Positions 18,422 through 25,044 of a DNA stretch of 25,044 nt are shown piece by piece. The notes beneath the pieces are model-generated. The model did not search any database. It was not told the DNA's origin and was given only the letters and a program-made list of their open reading frames with translations. Position numbers and translations under genes: made by a program. The DNA comes from Gp13-AA77 sp035946575 (GTDB lineage: Bacteria; Acidobacteriota; Terriglobia; UBA7540): positions 1-25,044 of the forward strand of contig DASYZG010000059.1 of NCBI GenBank assembly GCA_035946575.1. The letters are read 5' to 3'. Positions within the stretch are counted from its first letter, which is position 1. Every line of letters begins with the position of its first letter.

Positions 18422-18460
18422 GTCGCTTGCCTGGGAACCGGCGCAGAGCGATTATGGGGA

Positions 18461-19612
18461 ATGGCTCAGAGAGAACTCATCCCCGGACGCGCCACGCTTG
18501 AGGGAACCGCTCGCTTTCGCGATCACTTTGGCGGGCAGTTTCCAGGACACTTCCGCGAAACGCACCACCTGTGGCTTTCCTCGATCGGACTCGGGACCTA
18601 CCTGGGCGAGCCGGACGCGGCCACAGATGCCCTCTATCGCGAGGCGGTCAATCGGGCCCTGGAACTTGGCGTCAACGTCTTCGACACCGCCATCAACTAT
18701 CGGCACCAGCGCAGCGAGCGCAACATCGGGGAAGCACTGGCGGAACGCATCGCCGCCGGAAGACTCCGCCGCGACGAGGTCTTTGTTGCCACCAAGGGTG
18801 GATTCCTGAGCTTCGATAACGAGGAACCGGCAGATCCCAACGCTTATTTCCGGCAGCGATTCCTGGATACCGGCTTGGTGCGGCCCGCGGACGTAGCTGC
18901 CGGCTGCCACGTCATGTCGCCCGAGTATCTGGCGGATCAGATTGAGGTCAGCCGGTGCAACCTGGGCCTCGCGATGATTGACCTCTACTACGTCCACAAC
19001 CCGGAGACGCAGCTCGAGCGTGGGACACGCGAAGAGTTCTACCCGCGTCTCAGGGCGGCATTCGAGGCCCTTGAGACCGCGGTCCAGGCCGGCAAGATTG
19101 CCGCTTACGGGACAGCGACCTGGAACGCGTATCGCGTGCAACCCGGATCGCAAGATGCGATCTCTCTGATCGAAGTCCTGAAGGTGGCGGAGGAAGTCGG
19201 CGGTCCGGCCCACCACTTTCGGGCCGTGCAGCTCCCTTTCAATCTCGCCATGCTGGAAGCGCTCGATCCGGGCATGCAGGTTCTGGAAGACAAGCCGGCG
19301 CCGGCCCTGGTGGCGGCACGCTCGCGCGGCCTGATGGTGTTTGCGAGCGCCAGCCTTTTGCAAGGCCGCTTGAGCGAGGGACTGCCGGCGGAGATCGCCG
19401 AACACCTCGGCGGCCTCGCCACCGACGCACAGCGCGCGATTCAATTCGTACGCTCGACGCCGGGCATAACAACCGCCCTGGTCGGAATGAGCCACCGCAA
19501 ACACGTGGAAGAGAATCTGGCCACGGCCCGCGTCCCACCTTTGAATTTCAGGGATTACCGGGCCATGTTCGGCGGTGTGACGCCCGGCGAAGAGAGACCC
19601 CATGCCGGCTGA
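18461..19612 (+). CDS. aldo/keto reductase family protein
   Basis: A 383-residue NAD(P)H-linked TIM-barrel oxidoreductase. The catalytic tetrad is visible: Asp75 and Tyr80 in FDTAINYR, Lys112 in VATKGG, and His179 in YYVHNPE. The C-terminal half carries cofactor-binding strand segments (VFASASLLQGRL, TTALVGMSHRKHVEENL). A long insert of about 40 residues after the catalytic Lys (FLSFDNEEPADPNAYFRQRF and on) distinguishes it from short AKRs and gives its larger size. ATG 18461 has a GGGGA just upstream. The substrate is unknown. The 3' end overlaps the TPR gene start by 11 bp, so the two are likely co-translated; the TPR protein may be a partner or only a neighbour. Confidence 0.92.
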   Translation: MAQRELIPGRATLEGTARFRDHFGGQFPGHFRETHHLWLSSIGLGTYLGEPDAATDALYREAVNRALELGVNVFDTAINYRHQRSERNIGEALAERIAAGRLRRDEVFVATKGGFLSFDNEEPADPNAYFRQRFLDTGLVRPADVAAGCHVMSPEYLADQIEVSRCNLGLAMIDLYYVHNPETQLERGTREEFYPRLRAAFEALETAVQAGKIAAYGTATWNAYRVQPGSQDAISLIEVLKVAEEVGGPAHHFRAVQLPFNLAMLEALDPGMQVLEDKPAPALVAARSRGLMVFASASLLQGRLSEGLPAEIAEHLGGLATDAQRAIQFVRSTPGITTALVGMSHRKHVEENLATARVPPLNFRDYRAMFGGVTPGEERPHAG

Positions 19613-20417
19613 GCATCTCGAAGATCGCCTGCAGCAGGGACTCGACGCCCTGAGCCGCGCCGATTTTCCCGGCGCCATCGACAAGTTGAACCTGGTGGTG
19701 GCCGAGGATTCGTCGAACGCAGCGGCGTGGCGGGCGCTCGGCGTCTGTTATCTGGAGATCCGCCAGCCGGACGTGGCGCTCACCGCCTTGGAGCGCGCTG
19801 TGCAGGCGGATCCCGGCCAGGCCGATACGCACTACGTCCTCGGCAACGCCTGCGGAACCGTCGGCCAGTTGGAGCGCGCTGCTGCCTGCTATCGCCGCGC
19901 TCTGGAGATCGATCCGCGGCACGTCAAGGCCGAGGAATTCCTGATCCGCACCGAGGCGCTGCTGACCAGCCGCGAGCATTACCGCCGCGGCCTGCGGCTG
20001 CTCTACGGTCCCGAACCCGGCCTCGAAGACCTGAATCAAGCTGTGCGCGAGTTGGTGCAGTCGGCTGCCATCTTTCAGAACTCTCCGGCCCTCGAAAGTC
20101 TTCCTGACTGCGCCCGAAGGCTTCTCGAGGTACGCCAGGAAGATCGCTTGGCGGCGCCCTCCGAGCTTGGTCTTGAGGGCTGGAAGCGCGCCTGCGAGCG
20201 AGGCTATCAGTGTGTGCTGGCCGGCAATTGGCGCGGCGCGCGCGCCGCCTATGAGGACGCGCTCGACTATCGGCCCGGAGACGCATTCGTTCATCACGCG
20301 CTCGGCTTCAGCCTGCTTCTGCTCGAAGAGCCTGCGGGCGCGGTCCGGGCCTGGCTCCGCGCCTTGGAACTCGATCCCGATTACGACTTCGCGCGGTTCG
20401 GGCGCGTCACGCTGTAG
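19602..20417 (+). CDS. tetratricopeptide repeat protein
   Basis: A 271-residue soluble protein without signal peptide or TM segment. Clear TPR units: ADFPGAIDKLNLVVAEDSSN, AAAWRALGVCYLEIRQPDVA with LTALERAVQADPG, then THYVLGNACGTVGQLERAAA with CYRRALEIDPR, and a second pair near the C-end (GNWRGARAAYEDALDYRPGD; VHHALGFSLLLLEEPAGAVR with AWLRALELDPD). The middle (about 115-200) is helical without clear repeats. TPRs mediate protein-protein contacts; no catalytic domain is seen. It starts inside the end of the aldo/keto reductase gene (11-bp overlap, ATG 19602, GAGAG upstream), implying coupled translation. Confidence 0.9.
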   Translation: MPAEHLEDRLQQGLDALSRADFPGAIDKLNLVVAEDSSNAAAWRALGVCYLEIRQPDVALTALERAVQADPGQADTHYVLGNACGTVGQLERAAACYRRALEIDPRHVKAEEFLIRTEALLTSREHYRRGLRLLYGPEPGLEDLNQAVRELVQSAAIFQNSPALESLPDCARRLLEVRQEDRLAAPSELGLEGWKRACERGYQCVLAGNWRGARAAYEDALDYRPGDAFVHHALGFSLLLLEEPAGAVRAWLRALELDPDYDFARFGRVTL

Positions 20418-20423
20418 AAAGAT

Positions 20424-20494
20424 ACAGGCGCGCCTGTCCCAGGCGCGTCCATCACGGGCGGGGACGCGACCAATCGCGGGCGAGGACGCCCGCG
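20424..20494. repeat. intergenic palindrome and hairpin pair
   Basis: A 14-bp perfect palindrome ACAGGCGCGCCTGT (20424-20437) is followed by a perfect 8-bp stem CGCGGGCG / CGCCCGCG around AGGA (20475-20494). They fill most of the 94-bp gap between the TPR and DUF62 genes and may act as terminator or as a dispersed intergenic repeat; similar GC-rich hairpins are common in acidobacterial spacers. Confidence 0.55.
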
Positions 20495-20511
20495 CGACAG
20501 CATGACGGTTC

Positions 20512-21300
20512 ATGGCTACGCTGATCACCATCACCACCGACTTCGGCTTGCGCGATCCTTTCGTGGGCATCATGAAAGGCGTGATCCTGGCCATCAATGC
20601 CGAGGCCAAGCTGGTGGATCTCACCCAAGAGGTTGAGTCCTTCGACGTGCTCGAGGGCGCGCTTACCCTGGCGCAGAGCTACGGTTACTTCCCCCACGGT
20701 ACGATTCACCTGGTAGTGGTTGATCCGGGCGTCGGTTCGGAGCGGCGGCCCATCCTGCTCAGCACTCCGGATGCCGCCTTCGTCGGTCCCGACAACGGCA
20801 TTTTCTCGCTGATCTACGAGCGCGAGCCCGCATTTGAGGTCCGCCAGATCATGGCCGAGCAATATTTCCGCCGGCCGGTGAGCCAGACCTTTCAGGGCCG
20901 CGACATCTTTGCGCCCGTGGCCGCCTGGCTGAGCCGGGGCACGGCCGCCGGAAGCTTCGGTCCCGTGGTCGGCGACTACGTGCGCGTCGAAGCGCCGAGA
21001 CCTCAGAAGTCGGGCGGCCGCCTGCGAGGGTCGGTGCTGCGGGTCGACAAGTTCGGCAACGTGATCACCAACTTCAGGCCCGGCGATCTGCCTTCCGGCT
21101 TCCGCCTGGTGGTTCAGGGCAGTCCGATCACACACCTGGTGACCAGCTATTCCGACGGCGAGCCCGGCGAAGTTTTTGCCATCGTAGGCAGCGCCGGATT
21201 CATCGAGATCTCGGCGCGCGAAGCTTCGGCCGCCGACATCCTCGGCGTCAATAAGGGCGATCCGGCAGACCTCGAGTTGCCGAAGAAAGCAGCGTTCTGA
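20512..21300 (+). CDS. SAM hydroxide adenosyltransferase family protein (DUF62)
   Basis: A 262-residue protein of the family that includes SAM hydrolases (adenosine plus methionine from SAM and water) and the related chlorinase/fluorinase. Seen: the N-terminal ITTDFGLRDPFVGIMKG with the SAM ribose-binding Asp, VVDPGVGSERRP holding Asp71 and Arg78 of the expected Asp-Arg-His triad, PDNGIFSLI, and a C-terminal domain with VDKFGNVITNF. The third triad residue is expected in T-F-H-G-R-D, but here the sequence reads TFQGRD with Gln128 (codon CAG at 20893-20895). The long fluorinase-specific loop is absent, so a halogenase is not suggested. Whether the enzyme is active with Gln is unknown. Confidence 0.9.
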   Translation: MATLITITTDFGLRDPFVGIMKGVILAINAEAKLVDLTQEVESFDVLEGALTLAQSYGYFPHGTIHLVVVDPGVGSERRPILLSTPDAAFVGPDNGIFSLIYEREPAFEVRQIMAEQYFRRPVSQTFQGRDIFAPVAAWLSRGTAAGSFGPVVGDYVRVEAPRPQKSGGRLRGSVLRVDKFGNVITNFRPGDLPSGFRLVVQGSPITHLVTSYSDGEPGEVFAIVGSAGFIEISAREASAADILGVNKGDPADLELPKKAAF

Positions 21301-21323
21301 TGAGGACGCAGCATATTGTGCCC

Positions 21324-21417
21324 ACGTCTGCTGTAGCGGCGCTCTATGAGCGCCGCTTTGCCTGAGGAAACTGCGCCGAAAAAGTCGGCGCCTGCAGAAC
21401 GCCGCTACAGCAGACGT
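21324..21417. repeat. BIME-like element: 18-bp inverted repeat enclosing two hairpins
   Basis: The outer arms are 18-bp perfect inverted copies (21324-21341 and 21400-21417). Each arm carries GTAG followed by CGGCG, one copy on each strand (GTAG at 21333-21336; CTAC at 21405-21408). Inside are GCGGCGCTC-TAT-GAGCGCCGC (21336-21356) and GCGCCGA-AAAAG-TCGGCGC (21373-21391), both perfect. This is the layout of paired REP sequences. It sits between two convergent genes and may end both transcripts. Confidence 0.8.
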
Positions 21418-21449
21418 CGCTATATTCGGCAATGTTCAATAAGGGCCCC

Positions 21450-22832
21450 TCAGACGGCGCCGCGACCGGCCGTTCCCGAGGCGGTGGGCGCCCCCGGCTG
21501 CGGAGCCGGGGGAAGCTTCTCCACCCTTACGCTGGCCACGCGCCGCCCCTCCATCTTCATCACGGTGTAGTGCCGATCCCCGAAAACAAAGGTTTCTCCG
21601 CCCTGGGGCACCGCCCCCAGGCGGTCGAGCACGAACCCCGCCACCGTCTCATATCCCGCGTCGCGCGGAAGCTCGATCCCGTAATCGTCCGCGAGTTCGC
21701 GCAGGCCGAGCGCTCCGTCCACCATGAGGACGTTTTCGCTTACGCGCTCGATGGGCCGCTCTTCGCGATCGTATTCATCGCTGATCTCGCCCACGATTTC
21801 CTCCAGCACGTCTTCGAGCGTCACCAGGCCCACAAACGTGCCGAACTCGTCCACCACCAGGGCAGCCTGCGCCCGCCGCGGCCGGAATTCCTGCAGCATC
21901 TGGTTCAGCGTCATGGTTTCGGGCACGATCAGCGGCTGGTGCAGCAGGCTGCGCAGATCGAATGAATCGTCGCTCGCAAAGCCGCGCCGCTGCCTCTCCA
22001 GGAACAGCGCCAGCAGGTCCTTGGTGTGCAGGATGCCGACGATCTCGTCCGGCGACTCGTCGTACACGGGCACCCGGGTGTGCTGGTCAACGACCACACG
22101 TTCCAGAATCTCCCCCAGCGAACCCGTGACCGGAAGCGTGGCGACCCTCGGCCAGGGCACCATGATGGCGCGCACGTGCACCGTATCGAGTTCGAACACG
22201 CCGTGAATCATCTCCTCCTGCTCCTCCTCGAGCAGGCCGCCCTCGCGAATTGCGGAGACAATCAGCTTCACCTCGTCCGGCGTATGAATCTGGCGCGCCG
22301 GGCCCGTGGGCCGCGCCCCCAGCGCGCGCATCAACCCGAGCGAGAGGTTGCCCAGAAGCTTCACCGGCAGGCGCACCATGCGGAAATACAGCGTCATGGG
22401 CCGGGCAACCGTGAGCGCCACCCGCTCGGCGCGTTCATAGGCGAAGGTCTTGGGTACGAGTTCGCCGAGTACCATCAGCAGCACGGTGACAAACACGAAC
22501 GCCACCCCGGTGGCGATCGAGTGGGCGATGGCCAGTGAGGCGTAAGGGTGCAGGTGTCCCTGAAGCAGCCTTTCGATGGCCTCGGCTGTGATGCGCTCGC
22601 CGAGCCACCCCATCAGCAGGCTCGCAACCGTAATCCCCAGCTGGATGCCGGAAAAGAGCAGGCCCGTGTCGGCCAGCAGAGTTCGAATCAGCTGGGCAGG
22701 CTTGTTGCCCTCCGCGATCATTTGTTCGAGGCGGGTTCGCCGGATGCGGATAAGGGAATACTCGGCGGCCACAAAGAAGGCGTTTAGAGCCACGAGCAGA
22801 AGCAGCAGCAGCGCCTTGAGCAGGGGAATCAT
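21450..22832 (-). CDS. CNNM / CBS / CorC_HlyC domain membrane protein (hemolysin family)
   Basis: 460 residues from ATG 22832; a GTG codon 6 bp further upstream (22838) is in frame, but GGAGAA is correctly spaced only for the ATG. Order: CNNM/DUF21 membrane domain with four hydrophobic segments (about 1-170, including LNAFFVAAEYSLIRIRRTRL and GELVPKTFAYERAE), a CBS pair (about 205-335, with TRVPVYDESPDEIVGILHTKDLL and AALVVDEFGTFVGLVTLEDV), then an acidic linker (EEIVGEISDEYDRE) and a CorC/HlyC domain (about 350-440). Relatives are linked to Mg2+/Co2+ efflux or homeostasis; the name hemolysin is historical. It follows the DUF58 gene by 159 bp on the same strand. Confidence 0.92.
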   Translation of the reverse strand: MIPLLKALLLLLLVALNAFFVAAEYSLIRIRRTRLEQMIAEGNKPAQLIRTLLADTGLLFSGIQLGITVASLLMGWLGERITAEAIERLLQGHLHPYASLAIAHSIATGVAFVFVTVLLMVLGELVPKTFAYERAERVALTVARPMTLYFRMVRLPVKLLGNLSLGLMRALGARPTGPARQIHTPDEVKLIVSAIREGGLLEEEQEEMIHGVFELDTVHVRAIMVPWPRVATLPVTGSLGEILERVVVDQHTRVPVYDESPDEIVGILHTKDLLALFLERQRRGFASDDSFDLRSLLHQPLIVPETMTLNQMLQEFRPRRAQAALVVDEFGTFVGLVTLEDVLEEIVGEISDEYDREERPIERVSENVLMVDGALGLRELADDYGIELPRDAGYETVAGFVLDRLGAVPQGGETFVFGDRHYTVMKMEGRRVASVRVEKLPPAPQPGAPTASGTAGRGAV

Positions 22833-22991
22833 GAGCACCTTCTCCGCAGGGGAATGCGCACCTCAAAAAGCGGCGGGTGACGAGTGGCGAGCCCCAAAAA
22901 TCTCCGCGGGCCGCCAGGGAGTTCAGGATTTGTTGCACAGCGCCATTCATAGCGGTACGGACCTCGCCCAGGGGCGCATGGTCATGCGGCC

Positions 22992-24341
22992 TTACAGCGA
23001 ATCGAAAAAGACGATGTAAGACGTGCTCCATAGCCCGCTCGCGATCGACCCGCGCGCCCGGCCGGTGAGGATGATGCGGAAGCCCGGGGCGGTCAGCGGC
23101 AGGCGGCCGAGGAATCCGGCGTCGGCGCTGGGCTCGATGAGTGCCAGGCGTTCGAGCGCCGGATAGATCACCGAACCCGACGGGCCCATGCGCGTCTCCG
23201 AGCCCTGGGTGACGAACTGCAGCTCGGCGCCGATCTCGTAAAAATGCCAGGCGAGGCACGCGCACAGGTGGACGGCCTTCTCGAAGCGCGCTCTCTCGGC
23301 CGCTCCCTGGGCGGGGAGATGCGGGTCGAGCACCAGGATCACCCGGCGTTCGTCCTCGCGCGTGAACTCGCGCACCTTGAGGCGCTGCGAGCGCGCCGTC
23401 GCTTTCCAGTCCACGTGCCGCGCGGCGTCGCTCGCGTGGTAATCGCGGATCGCATAAAGATCGTGGCCGCGGCCCTTGGCCAAGGTCTCCACCTCGCCGG
23501 TCACCAGCGGCAGCACCTCGTAAAACTCCGCCGTGGGCTCGATGGCGGGCAGCACAATCACTTCGCGGCGCAGCGGCACGCGCCGCGCCTTCACCAGCAG
23601 CCCGAACGGAAACCGCGTCGCCAGCCGGAAGCCCTCCTGCGCGTACCGGCCGCGCGCGGGAAAGGTCAGTTCCAGGTGGCGCACGGCGGCGGACAGCGGC
23701 GGAAGATACTCCCAGAAAACAGGCTCGGTCACCACCTGCCCTTCGCGCCGGGTCAACGGCGAATCGTCCCGAGCGCGACGGCGATCGCGCGGCGGCGCGA
23801 GCGTCACGGCGAACGAGGCAAACACGCTCTTCCGGTTGTGCAGCGTCAGCCGCGCGGGCGCGGGCCGGCGCGCGAAGATGTGCTCGGGCAGTTCCAGTTC
23901 GATCTCGAGACGTCCGAGCATCAGGCGTGAGACCGCGCCGGACACGAGCACGCCGGCGAGCAGCACGGCCAGCACCAGATAAAGCAGGTTGTTGCCGGTA
24001 TTGACGGCGGCCAGGCCGATGGAGAACATCAGCAGCACGTAGACCGCCCCGGTGCGGGTGAAGTCGTACTCGATCCGCAGGATCAGCCGGCTGAGGACCG
24101 TGCGGCGCGCGAGATATGGTATCGTCCCGACGGCGACCGCGGCCGCGAGACCGAGCGCCGTGACCGCCGAGGCCGCGGCCAGCGCATAGCGGCCCGTCTG
24201 GCGGAGCGCCGTGGCCTCGAGTGCGAGAAGCAATGCAAGACCCAGCCCCACGAGGGCGAGGAGGAAGCGCTGCCAGGCCGGCCAGTCGGTCGCGGACTCG
24301 CGGACTTCGGCCGGGGGCGTGATGGCGTCGGGAGGGGCCAT
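22992..24341 (-). CDS. DUF58 domain-containing membrane protein
   Basis: A 449-residue protein. Four TM segments lie in the first 140 residues (about 25-43, 52-72, 97-115, 118-136). The signature FPARGRYAQEGFRLATRFPF and later RDYHASDAARHVDWKATARS (299-318) identifies DUF58; the segment after it (RRVILVLDPH) has the start of a VWA-like fold, as in the family, with the DxSxS metal motif not evident. DUF58 proteins are normally encoded next to a MoxR AAA+ ATPase and a transglutaminase; neither is in the window. ATG 24341 has GAAGAA just before it. Function unknown, possibly envelope-related by analogy. The C-terminus SIASGLWSTSYIVFFDSL looks intact. Confidence 0.88.
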   Translation of the reverse strand: MAPPDAITPPAEVRESATDWPAWQRFLLALVGLGLALLLALEATALRQTGRYALAAASAVTALGLAAAVAVGTIPYLARRTVLSRLILRIEYDFTRTGAVYVLLMFSIGLAAVNTGNNLLYLVLAVLLAGVLVSGAVSRLMLGRLEIELELPEHIFARRPAPARLTLHNRKSVFASFAVTLAPPRDRRRARDDSPLTRREGQVVTEPVFWEYLPPLSAAVRHLELTFPARGRYAQEGFRLATRFPFGLLVKARRVPLRREVIVLPAIEPTAEFYEVLPLVTGEVETLAKGRGHDLYAIRDYHASDAARHVDWKATARSQRLKVREFTREDERRVILVLDPHLPAQGAAERARFEKAVHLCACLAWHFYEIGAELQFVTQGSETRMGPSGSVIYPALERLALIEPSADAGFLGRLPLTAPGFRIILTGRARGSIASGLWSTSYIVFFDSL

Positions 24342-24484
24342 TTTCTTCGGCAGGCAAGATGCCCGCGCTCCGTTCCCATTAGACGCCTACGCTTACCCTT
24401 CGGACAAGGCACCTGCCTTGCGGAAGGCCGGGGACGTGAGTGGCTGGCAGTTAGCGGTTAATGGATGGAGACGACCAGCGCCAC

Positions 24485-24506
24485 GTAGCGGCGGGTTTAT
24501 CCCGCC
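24485..24506 (+). repeat. GTAG-headed REP-like hairpin
   Basis: GTAG (24485-24488) followed by GGCGGG-TTTAT-CCCGCC (24490-24506), a perfect 6-bp stem. It shares GTAGCGGCG with the inverted element at 21333, so the two belong to one repeat family. Confidence 0.65.
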
Positions 24507-24587
24507 ATCTTTGTGTTGAGATCATTCGCCAGCGGCAACAAATGCCCGGGAGCAGCGCAGTCTATCCATCTTCAAAGCGGAGCAACC

Positions 24588-24612
24588 GTAGCGCGGGCCT
24601 GTTTTGTAGGCC
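24588..24612 (+). repeat. GTAG-headed REP-like hairpin
   Basis: GTAG (24588-24591) followed by CGCG and a stem GGCCT/AGGCC (24596-24600 and 24608-24612) around a 7-base loop. The downstream 28 bp are the first copy of a direct repeat. Confidence 0.55.
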
Positions 24613-24640
24613 GGCTGGCGCATGTATGAAGGGGGCGGCG
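24613..24640 (+). repeat. 28-bp direct repeat, copy 1
   Basis: Identical to 24797-24824, starting with GGCTGGCGCATGTATGAAG. The next bases (A/G)AATCA also agree, and the 15 or so bases before each copy are partly alike (CCTGTTTTGTAGGCC against CTTGTTCGTTCTGGCG), so the diverged unit is longer than 28 bp. Confidence 0.85.
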
Positions 24641-24652
24641 AAATCAGAGCGA

Positions 24653-24682
24653 GTAGCGCAGACCTGCCGTTCAAGGTCTGCG
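24653..24682 (+). repeat. GTAG-headed REP-like hairpin, longest stem
   Basis: GTAG (24653-24656) followed by CGCAGACCT-GCCGTTCA-AGGTCTGCG (24657-24682), a perfect 9-bp stem with an 8-base loop. It has the same head as the other members but a different stem, as expected for paired-base covariation within a REP family. Confidence 0.7.
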
Positions 24683-24796
24683 GCCTTTCATATCCGGGCC
24701 CTCTCATCGGCCGGCAAGCGCACGCCGTCGATCGCCAGCCCGCATCGCCGCTCCTGCTCCTCCGGGCTCCTTCCGCCGTACTTGTTCGTTCTGGCG

Positions 24797-24824
24797 GGCT
24801 GGCGCATGTATGAAGGGGGCGGCG
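24797..24824 (+). repeat. 28-bp direct repeat, copy 2
   Basis: Second identical copy, 184 bp after copy 1. It lacks a GTAG head; the corresponding place reads GTAC (24778-24781), which may be a decayed head. Confidence 0.85.
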
Positions 24825-24913
24825 GAATCAAGTGGTTTTTTTCTTCTTTCTTTTCATCGTCGCGAACTGCCCGAATTAACCCTTCGGAGTGCCACGGCAC
24901 ACACCACCTCTCG

Positions 24914-24932
24914 GCGCGGCCGAAGGCCGCGC
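24914..24932. terminator. 8-bp hairpin GCGCGGCC-GAA-GGCCGCGC
   Basis: Perfect stem with a three-base loop in the gene-free right end. No T-run follows, so it is only a possible terminator or folding element. Confidence 0.3.
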
Positions 24933-25044
24933 GCGCTTGTGAAGGCTGCGTCGGGCATGAGCTCACTCACGTATTCGGTCGTTAGCGACCAGGATGCTGG
25001 GCGCAGCCGGAAGTGTCCTAATCAGAGCCTAGGGTCGGTGTTCT

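Larger units (their letters stand above)
17825..18460. other. 636-bp non-coding divergent region
   Basis: Lies between the divergently transcribed giant-protein and aldo/keto reductase genes, so it must hold both promoters, but I see no good -35/-10 pair. Contents: a small hairpin TGTCC/GGACA (18102-18116), an inverted repeat TAACCC/GGGTTA (18125-18150), a GC-run of alternating GCGGC (about 18329-18350), and a short tandem repeat at 18399-18421. The open frame on the minus strand at 17881-18090 is not convincing. Confidence 0.6.
24342..25044. other. gene-poor region with REP-like hairpins
   Basis: No convincing gene in the last 700 bases; open frames on both strands are short, lack ribosome sites and have no recognisable domains. 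It holds a 7-bp inverted repeat CAAGGCA-CC-TGCCTTG (24405-24420) about 65 bp upstream of the DUF58 start, three GTAG-headed hairpins, a 28-bp direct repeat, a T-rich stretch (about 24835-24857), and an 8-bp hairpin with GAA loop (24914-24932). The right edge may be the flank of a gene outside the window. Confidence 0.65.

Noticed and set aside
18452..19684. Long minus-strand open frame opposite the aldo/keto reductase (and similar ones opposite the phosphatase, TPR, DUF62 and kdp genes)
   Set aside because: These are third-position GC shadows; the plus-strand or kdp frames carry full catalytic motifs, while the opposite frames have no recognisable domain.
20512..21300. Naming the DUF62 protein a fluorinase or chlorinase
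   Set aside because: The specific insertion loop of the fluorinase is absent, and no halogenated-product pathway genes are nearby.
22435..24357. 640-codon minus-strand frame overlapping DUF58 and the CNNM gene
   Set aside because: Arg/Ala/Pro-rich composition without domains, overlapping two well-supported genes in another frame.
24622..24830. Two short frames starting MYEGGG
   Set aside because: Both begin inside the 28-bp direct repeat, so the shared start comes from the repeat; no ribosome site and no domain.

Overview
The window is a high-GC bacterial chromosome segment. Its gene content suggests an Acidobacteriota member of the Solibacter/Bryobacter type: a giant secreted protein with a DUF7948-like head, SBBP propeller repeats and choice-of-anchor-D repeats; a secreted Asp-box protein with a Cys cluster; a PDZ/membrane/GAF/PP2C phosphatase; and intergenic GTAG-headed hairpin repeats. 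This placement is inferred from protein and repeat style only; there is no rRNA in the window. No rRNA, tRNA, CRISPR array, phage or transposase gene was seen.

Layout. 1-2434: the end of an FabG-like SDR, a secreted Asp-box protein, and a convergent ROK-family kinase. 2524-6222: a large membrane PP2C/RsbU-type phosphatase, then an M20 metallopeptidase preceded by a near-perfect inverted repeat. 6303-12406 (minus strand): a complete high-affinity K+ uptake operon read as small ORF - kdpF - kdpA - kdpB - kdpC - outer-membrane beta-barrel. The first two genes encode only 27 residues each and are easily missed. A phased array of four TTTA-type repeats, exactly 11 bp apart, lies upstream and is the best candidate for a KdpE-type operator. 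No kdpD or kdpE is present. 12841-17824 (minus strand): a small outer-membrane barrel and the 1463-residue SBBP/choice-of-anchor-D protein, whose C-terminus has two membrane helices and an internal lipobox-like motif. 17825-18460 is a long non-coding divergent region.

18461-21300 (plus strand): an aldo/keto reductase overlapping a TPR protein, then a DUF62 SAM hydroxide adenosyltransferase homologue in which the position expected for the catalytic His is Gln. A BIME-like double-hairpin inverted repeat separates it from the convergent minus-strand CNNM/CBS/CorC protein and a DUF58 protein. 24342-25044 holds no convincing gene but is rich in GTAG-headed REP-like hairpins and a 28-bp direct repeat.

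How the genes work together: the kdp block is the one clear multi-gene system (K+ uptake pump, small membrane subunits and a possible outer-membrane channel). The rest is a mosaic of short one- or two-gene units. The least explained signals are the small ORF and phased operator of the kdp operon, the C-terminal tail of the giant secreted protein, the His-to-Gln change in the DUF62 enzyme, and the REP/BIME elements.
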